From Fibrisoma montanum (GTDB lineage: Bacteria; Bacteroidota; Bacteroidia; Cytophagales; Spirosomataceae), in contig NZ_QXED01000010.1 in the NCBI RefSeq assembly GCF_003583365.1, forward strand, positions 171,726 through 235,725: a stretch of DNA of 64,000 nt, read 5' to 3'. The notes under the pieces are model-generated. The model searched no databases. It saw nothing but the letters and a program-made list of their open reading frames with translations, and had not been told where the DNA came from. Shown in pieces: positions 60,967 through 64,000 of this stretch. How positions within the stretch are numbered: position 1 is the stretch's first letter; every line of letters starts with the position of its first letter. A program made the position numbers and the translations under genes.

Positions 60967-61863
60967 TTACGGTTTTAGAAGTATTTCGTCTTTACTGTAC
61001 ACTAGGATGATGCCATAACCCCCATCAATATTTGAGTAACGAAGCTGAGGTGGTTGGAACGCTTGTAAAAAGCCTTCCACGGCATTAAATGTTCGTTTAT
61101 ATTCATAATAGCCGCGGTTTGTACGTCGTAGACTTAAAATAATTTCGTCAGCTGATCCTACCCGGCCACCGGGCTGGATGTACCCTTGTAATTCAACGCC
61201 TATCCTAACAATCGTCGATTGCCCATTAAAGCAGATGTCCGATAAGTTGTATTCGTTTAACTCTCCAGCACTGCGAAAGCCACAGCCATCTTCTACGTCA
61301 TCTGGGCGATCTAAACCAAATGTGTTGATTGCCAACACCTGATCCTCCAAATAGGCTCTTAGATCTACTGCATAATAACTGTCTGGCTGAGTATCATCAA
61401 TGAAGCTAAGAGTTAATTTACGTGTTGGGAATCCGCTGTTAATGGTTGAGCGTATTACTTCATCAAATTTGTAATTTTGAAACTTGACCGGATCTGGTAT
61501 CCGCTCTGGCTTACTTTGGGCTTGGGGATAGCCAGTGGCCAAAACTTGATAGTAATAAGACTTGCCAGCAGTTGGCTTAAATGAAGTTGTAGAAACATAA
61601 AATCCCTCACCTTGATGAGCTAATTTATCAACCAGTATACTGTCTTCATACAGGTGCACTTCGGCGGTTTGGATACCATCATCAAACACCGAACGGCCAG
61701 TCGGCGGATAACTATGTCCTACTCGGAGAGTAACCACACTATCTGGCGAGAGCACACCATATAGTATCAACCGATTACCTTCGTAAGGCAGATCGACGCC
61801 TAAATCTTTAGTGCAACTAAACGCACCGGTTAACAGTAAAAGAGACAGGACACGATAGATCAT
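60967..61863 (-). CDS. DUF4249-domain lipoprotein
   Basis: A 298-residue lipoprotein: signal YRVLSLLLLTGAFS with Cys in SCTKDLGVDLPYEGNRLILYG, then the DUF4249 beta-rich domain (YGVLSPDSVVTLRVGHSYPP and VDLRAYLEDQVLAIN). In Bacteroidota this family pairs with a TonB-dependent receptor, as here. ATG at 61863 overlaps the receptor stop codon as TGATG, so translation is coupled. The receptor gene upstream has lost its 5' end, so expression is doubtful. Confidence 0.9.
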   Translation of the reverse strand: MIYRVLSLLLLTGAFSCTKDLGVDLPYEGNRLILYGVLSPDSVVTLRVGHSYPPTGRSVFDDGIQTAEVHLYEDSILVDKLAHQGEGFYVSTTSFKPTAGKSYYYQVLATGYPQAQSKPERIPDPVKFQNYKFDEVIRSTINSGFPTRKLTLSFIDDTQPDSYYAVDLRAYLEDQVLAINTFGLDRPDDVEDGCGFRSAGELNEYNLSDICFNGQSTIVRIGVELQGYIQPGGRVGSADEIILSLRRTNRGYYEYKRTFNAVEGFLQAFQPPQLRYSNIDGGYGIILVYSKDEILLKP

Positions 61864-63878
61864 CAATCAAACACTAGATTATAACTTACATAGGGTAAAA
61901 CAGGAAACACTGCCTTACGAACTACTTTGTAATCGTAGCCAATAATCTGCCTGTTTCCTCCCCACAACAGCCCACGCTCAATATCTAAGTAGAAGGGATT
62001 AGCGCGGTTGTAAGCATTATAGACGCCGAACGACCATTGAGCGTTACGAAACCTACGTGTGCGATGTTGCACGGTTATTCCTAAATCTAAACGGTGATAA
62101 GCAGGCATTCGGTAATTATTACGATCACCGTAAATAAGAATTGGATATGCAGTCGCTTCTTGACCAATATTTTCTTGCAATGATATTGGAACAGTGGTCG
62201 GCTGACCTGATTGAAATATCCAAGTAGCAACACCACTAACTTTCTCACTAAATTTACACTGCCCAGTCATTGAAAAAACATGACGCCGATCAAACGAAGC
62301 CGCATACCAGCGGTTTTGGTCAATGGTCGCAAAGCGTCGGCGATGGCGAGCCAGTGTATAACTTACCCAGCCCGTTAGTTGCCCCTGTGTTTTGGATGCC
62401 ATAACTTCTATCCCTCTGCTCTCGCCTACGCCATTGCGCTCTACGGTCGTTTCCCATCGACGATTGAAATTAGTCAAGAAGTTAGTCCCAGTTTGATAAT
62501 CAATCAAGTTTGTAGAACGCTTCAGATAAGCATCTATAGACAGGTTGAGTGAATAAGCGGGAACGGTATAGGTAACTCCAACGGCGGTTTGTTCAGAAGC
62601 TTGCGGAGGAACTTGCTCTGTAGCTGGTACCCAAATGTCGTTAGGCAGCCCTATGCTATTGCTTGAAAGTAAGTGGACAAATTGGTGCATCTGAGTGTAG
62701 GCCAACTTAACGGCAACCCGCTGACTTGGTATCACGTTAAGCGTAAGGCGAGGCTCAACATACTCATAGTTACGCGCACCGACTTGATATGATACAGCTC
62801 TCAGCCCTAGGTTAGTTTTTAGCCATCTGACGGGGCGTAGCTCATCCTCGAGGTAAGCCGCCATTTCAGTAGCCGGTTTACTTGCGTTGATACGAGTTAA
62901 TGTGTCAGGGTTTAAAGCGTAAGTAGTTTCGATTTGCGTGGGACGAAACCGATGTTTTATCAAGTCTACGCCTGCCATTACGGTGTGTTTAGTATTTGGG
63001 GTCCATTCAAACCCAACCTTAGCGGTTAAATCCCGCACAGTGGAACTGGCTTGTAGGCGTTGAACCGTTTCCCAAGCATCATTCTGTCGGGTCCTTGCCT
63101 GTGTTTCAATACTATATCTGTAGCGGGAGTAAGTTAGGGTGGAGCGAAAAAATAAATTACTTAGCAAAGTTCTGGTATATCTTAAAGTTGCCGTTGTGTT
63201 ACCCCAATTTAGGTTGAAACTAGAGCGGTCCGTTCTTGATCCCTCCTGAGCCCCCCAAAAGTCATTGCCATTATAAACACTAACCAACAATCGGCCCCCG
63301 TCCCGGAATTGGTGATTGGCTTTTGCGTTGATATCGTATAACCAATAATTAAAATACTGTCCGCTATTGGCTCGATGGAACGCAATTAATGTTGGCAGTA
63401 GAAACAGCGTAAAATAGGAACTGCGAGCGGAAACCATGTAGGACGAACGCCCATTCAAGCTGTCACCTAATGGCCCTTCAATGAGCAGCCTGGAGCCAAC
63501 CAGTCCCACACCTGCTTCCACGCGTCGGCGCTGGTTGTTACCTTCTTTCATAGTAACATCAATTACAGATGACAACCGCCCCCCATAACGAGCAGGAAAT
63601 CCTGCTTTATATAAATCAACTTTGTGGATGGCATCGGGATTAAACGTAGATACAAATCCGAATAGATGCGATACGTTGTAGACGATCGCATCGTCAAGTA
63701 TAATTAAATTCTGATCAGGCGTTCCTCCACGAACCTGTAGCCCCGTAGTTCCTTCGCTTCCCGTTGTTACACCCGGAGTCAAAGCCAGCGCTTTGATGAT
63801 GTCACTTTCCCCAAGCAGAGCTGGCACTGCTTTCAGTTGCTGAACCGGTATGCTTACCAGACCTAAAGATTGTTTGTC
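61863..63878 (-). pseudogene. TonB-dependent receptor cut at its 5' end by an insertion sequence
   Basis: The frame encodes about 671 residues: plug region starting DKQSLGLVSIPVQQLKAVPA, then LLGESDIIKALALTPGVTTG, LQVRGGTPDQNLIILDDAI, ARYGGRLSSVIDVTMKEGNN and a barrel ending in SYNLVFD. The family normally has a signal, a CarboxypepD_reg domain of about 100 residues and the plug start before this point; these are missing. In frame, the coding region meets a TAA (63879-63881) at the end of the insertion sequence. The GTG at 63827 could only start a protein without a signal. The 5' half is expected beyond the element, outside the window. Confidence 0.85.
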
Positions 63879-63896
63879 TTAGCCCCCTGAAGAGTT

Positions 63897-63924
63897 GGAC
63901 AAAATTGTAAAAACAATTAAGTCC
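63897..63924 (+). terminator. Hairpin with T-run inside the IS left end
   Basis: Arms GGACAAAATTGT (63897-63908) and ACAATTAAGTCC (63913-63924) pair at 10 of 12 positions and are followed by TTTT. It lies between the IS end and the transposase ATG. It could block transcription entering the element. Confidence 0.5.
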
Positions 63925-63938
63925 TTTTAACTTCAGAA

Positions 63939-64000
63939 ATGATGAGCAAAACCAGACGAACGTTCACCCCCGAGGACCGCTATTCCATCGTCCAGGAGTC
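63939..64000 (+). CDS. Transposase OrfA, N-terminus only
   Basis: The first 20 residues, starting at one of two adjacent ATGs (63939 or 63942), read SKTRRTFTPEDRYSIVQES, the typical start of an IS3-family OrfA helix-turn-helix (KxRRxFTPExxxxIVxE). The gene continues past the window. The family is inferred from this short stretch. Confidence 0.75.
   Translation, partial: MMSKTRRTFTPEDRYSIVQE

Larger units (their letters stand above)
63888..64000 (+). mobile_element. Left end of an IS3-type insertion sequence (partial)
   Basis: The presumed terminal inverted repeat begins TGAAGAGTTGGACAAAATTG at 63888, seven to ten bases after the point where the receptor frame stops. It is followed by a transposase start. 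The exact junction between 63879 and 63888, and any target duplication, cannot be set without the other end, which lies beyond the window. Confidence 0.75.

Noticed and set aside
1..64000. CRISPR array or phage region
   Set aside because: No direct repeats with regular spacers and no integrase, capsid or tail genes were seen.

Overview
The window looks like a chromosomal segment of a Gram-negative Bacteroidota bacterium, most likely a Cytophagales member of the Spirosoma type. The evidence is a SusC/SusD outer-membrane pair, a DUF4249/TonB-receptor pair, a PorT-like barrel, a MoxR-DUF58-BatA operon, a bacterial phytochrome operon, two candidate promoters with the Bacteroidota -7 box TAnnTTTG, roughly 53-55% GC by eye, and alternative start codons. 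The assignment is by gene content only; no rRNA, tRNA or CRISPR array was seen.

Layout. 1-3.3 kb: the tail of a MarR regulator, a TspO-like membrane protein, a lone acyl carrier protein and a DUF819 transporter-like protein. 3.3-11.8 kb (minus): an operon Uma2 nuclease, DUF4159, MoxR, DUF58, BatA-like, DUF4175-like (His-rich) and a BatA-like C-terminal partner, coupled by ATGA or TGATG overlaps. 11.9-21 kb (minus): a protease island with two tldD-pmbA pairs, an exported M3 peptidase and a PIN toxin-antitoxin module inserted inside one pair. 21.2-23.4 kb: egtB-egtD (ergothioneine core). 23.5-28.3 kb: a PAS histidine kinase and, on the minus strand, phytochrome, response regulator and heme oxygenase. 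28.5-30.3 kb: an ECF sigma factor followed by two tandem paralogous small membrane proteins and an acidic peptide. 30.4-36.7 kb (minus): a vanadium haloperoxidase/PAP2 lipoprotein and a susD-susC pair. 37.2-43.1 kb: a sigma-54 activator lacking its DNA-binding domain, a LuxE-like protein, a lipoprotein, a histidine kinase and hemA. 43.2-49.2 kb: DUF4230, YqgE, PorT-like, then nuoA, an unknown gene, nuoB, nuoC and a thioredoxin-fold protein. 49.2-56.8 kb: lpdA, a lipoprotein, a LemA-TPM-TPM operon, DASH cryptochrome, an NHL-repeat protein and DUF547. 56.9-60.5 kb: an atypical SDR and a LuxR-type two-component system with two companion genes. 61-64 kb: DUF4249 and a TonB-dependent receptor whose 5' end has been cut off by an insertion sequence that runs off the window.

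The least expected recurring structure is a set of low-complexity quasi-palindromes in gene gaps. Each has its own private vocabulary (for example TTTGTAGTTTGTGG, GAGTGAATGAGCGAAAGA, GGAGGAAGGGGAGG, GGGGCGTAGGGT, ACGCAGAGG). In each, a purine- or word-rich arm is followed by its reverse complement, and several start at the stop codon and fill the whole gap. At least seven occur here. Conventional terminators with unrelated stems are also present.

Functionally the window mixes light sensing (phytochrome, DASH cryptochrome), redox protection (ergothioneine), proteolysis, envelope stress and nutrient uptake. The clearest genome-dynamics events are the IS insertion in the TonB receptor, the TA module within the tldD-pmbA pair, and the extra gene inside the nuo cluster.
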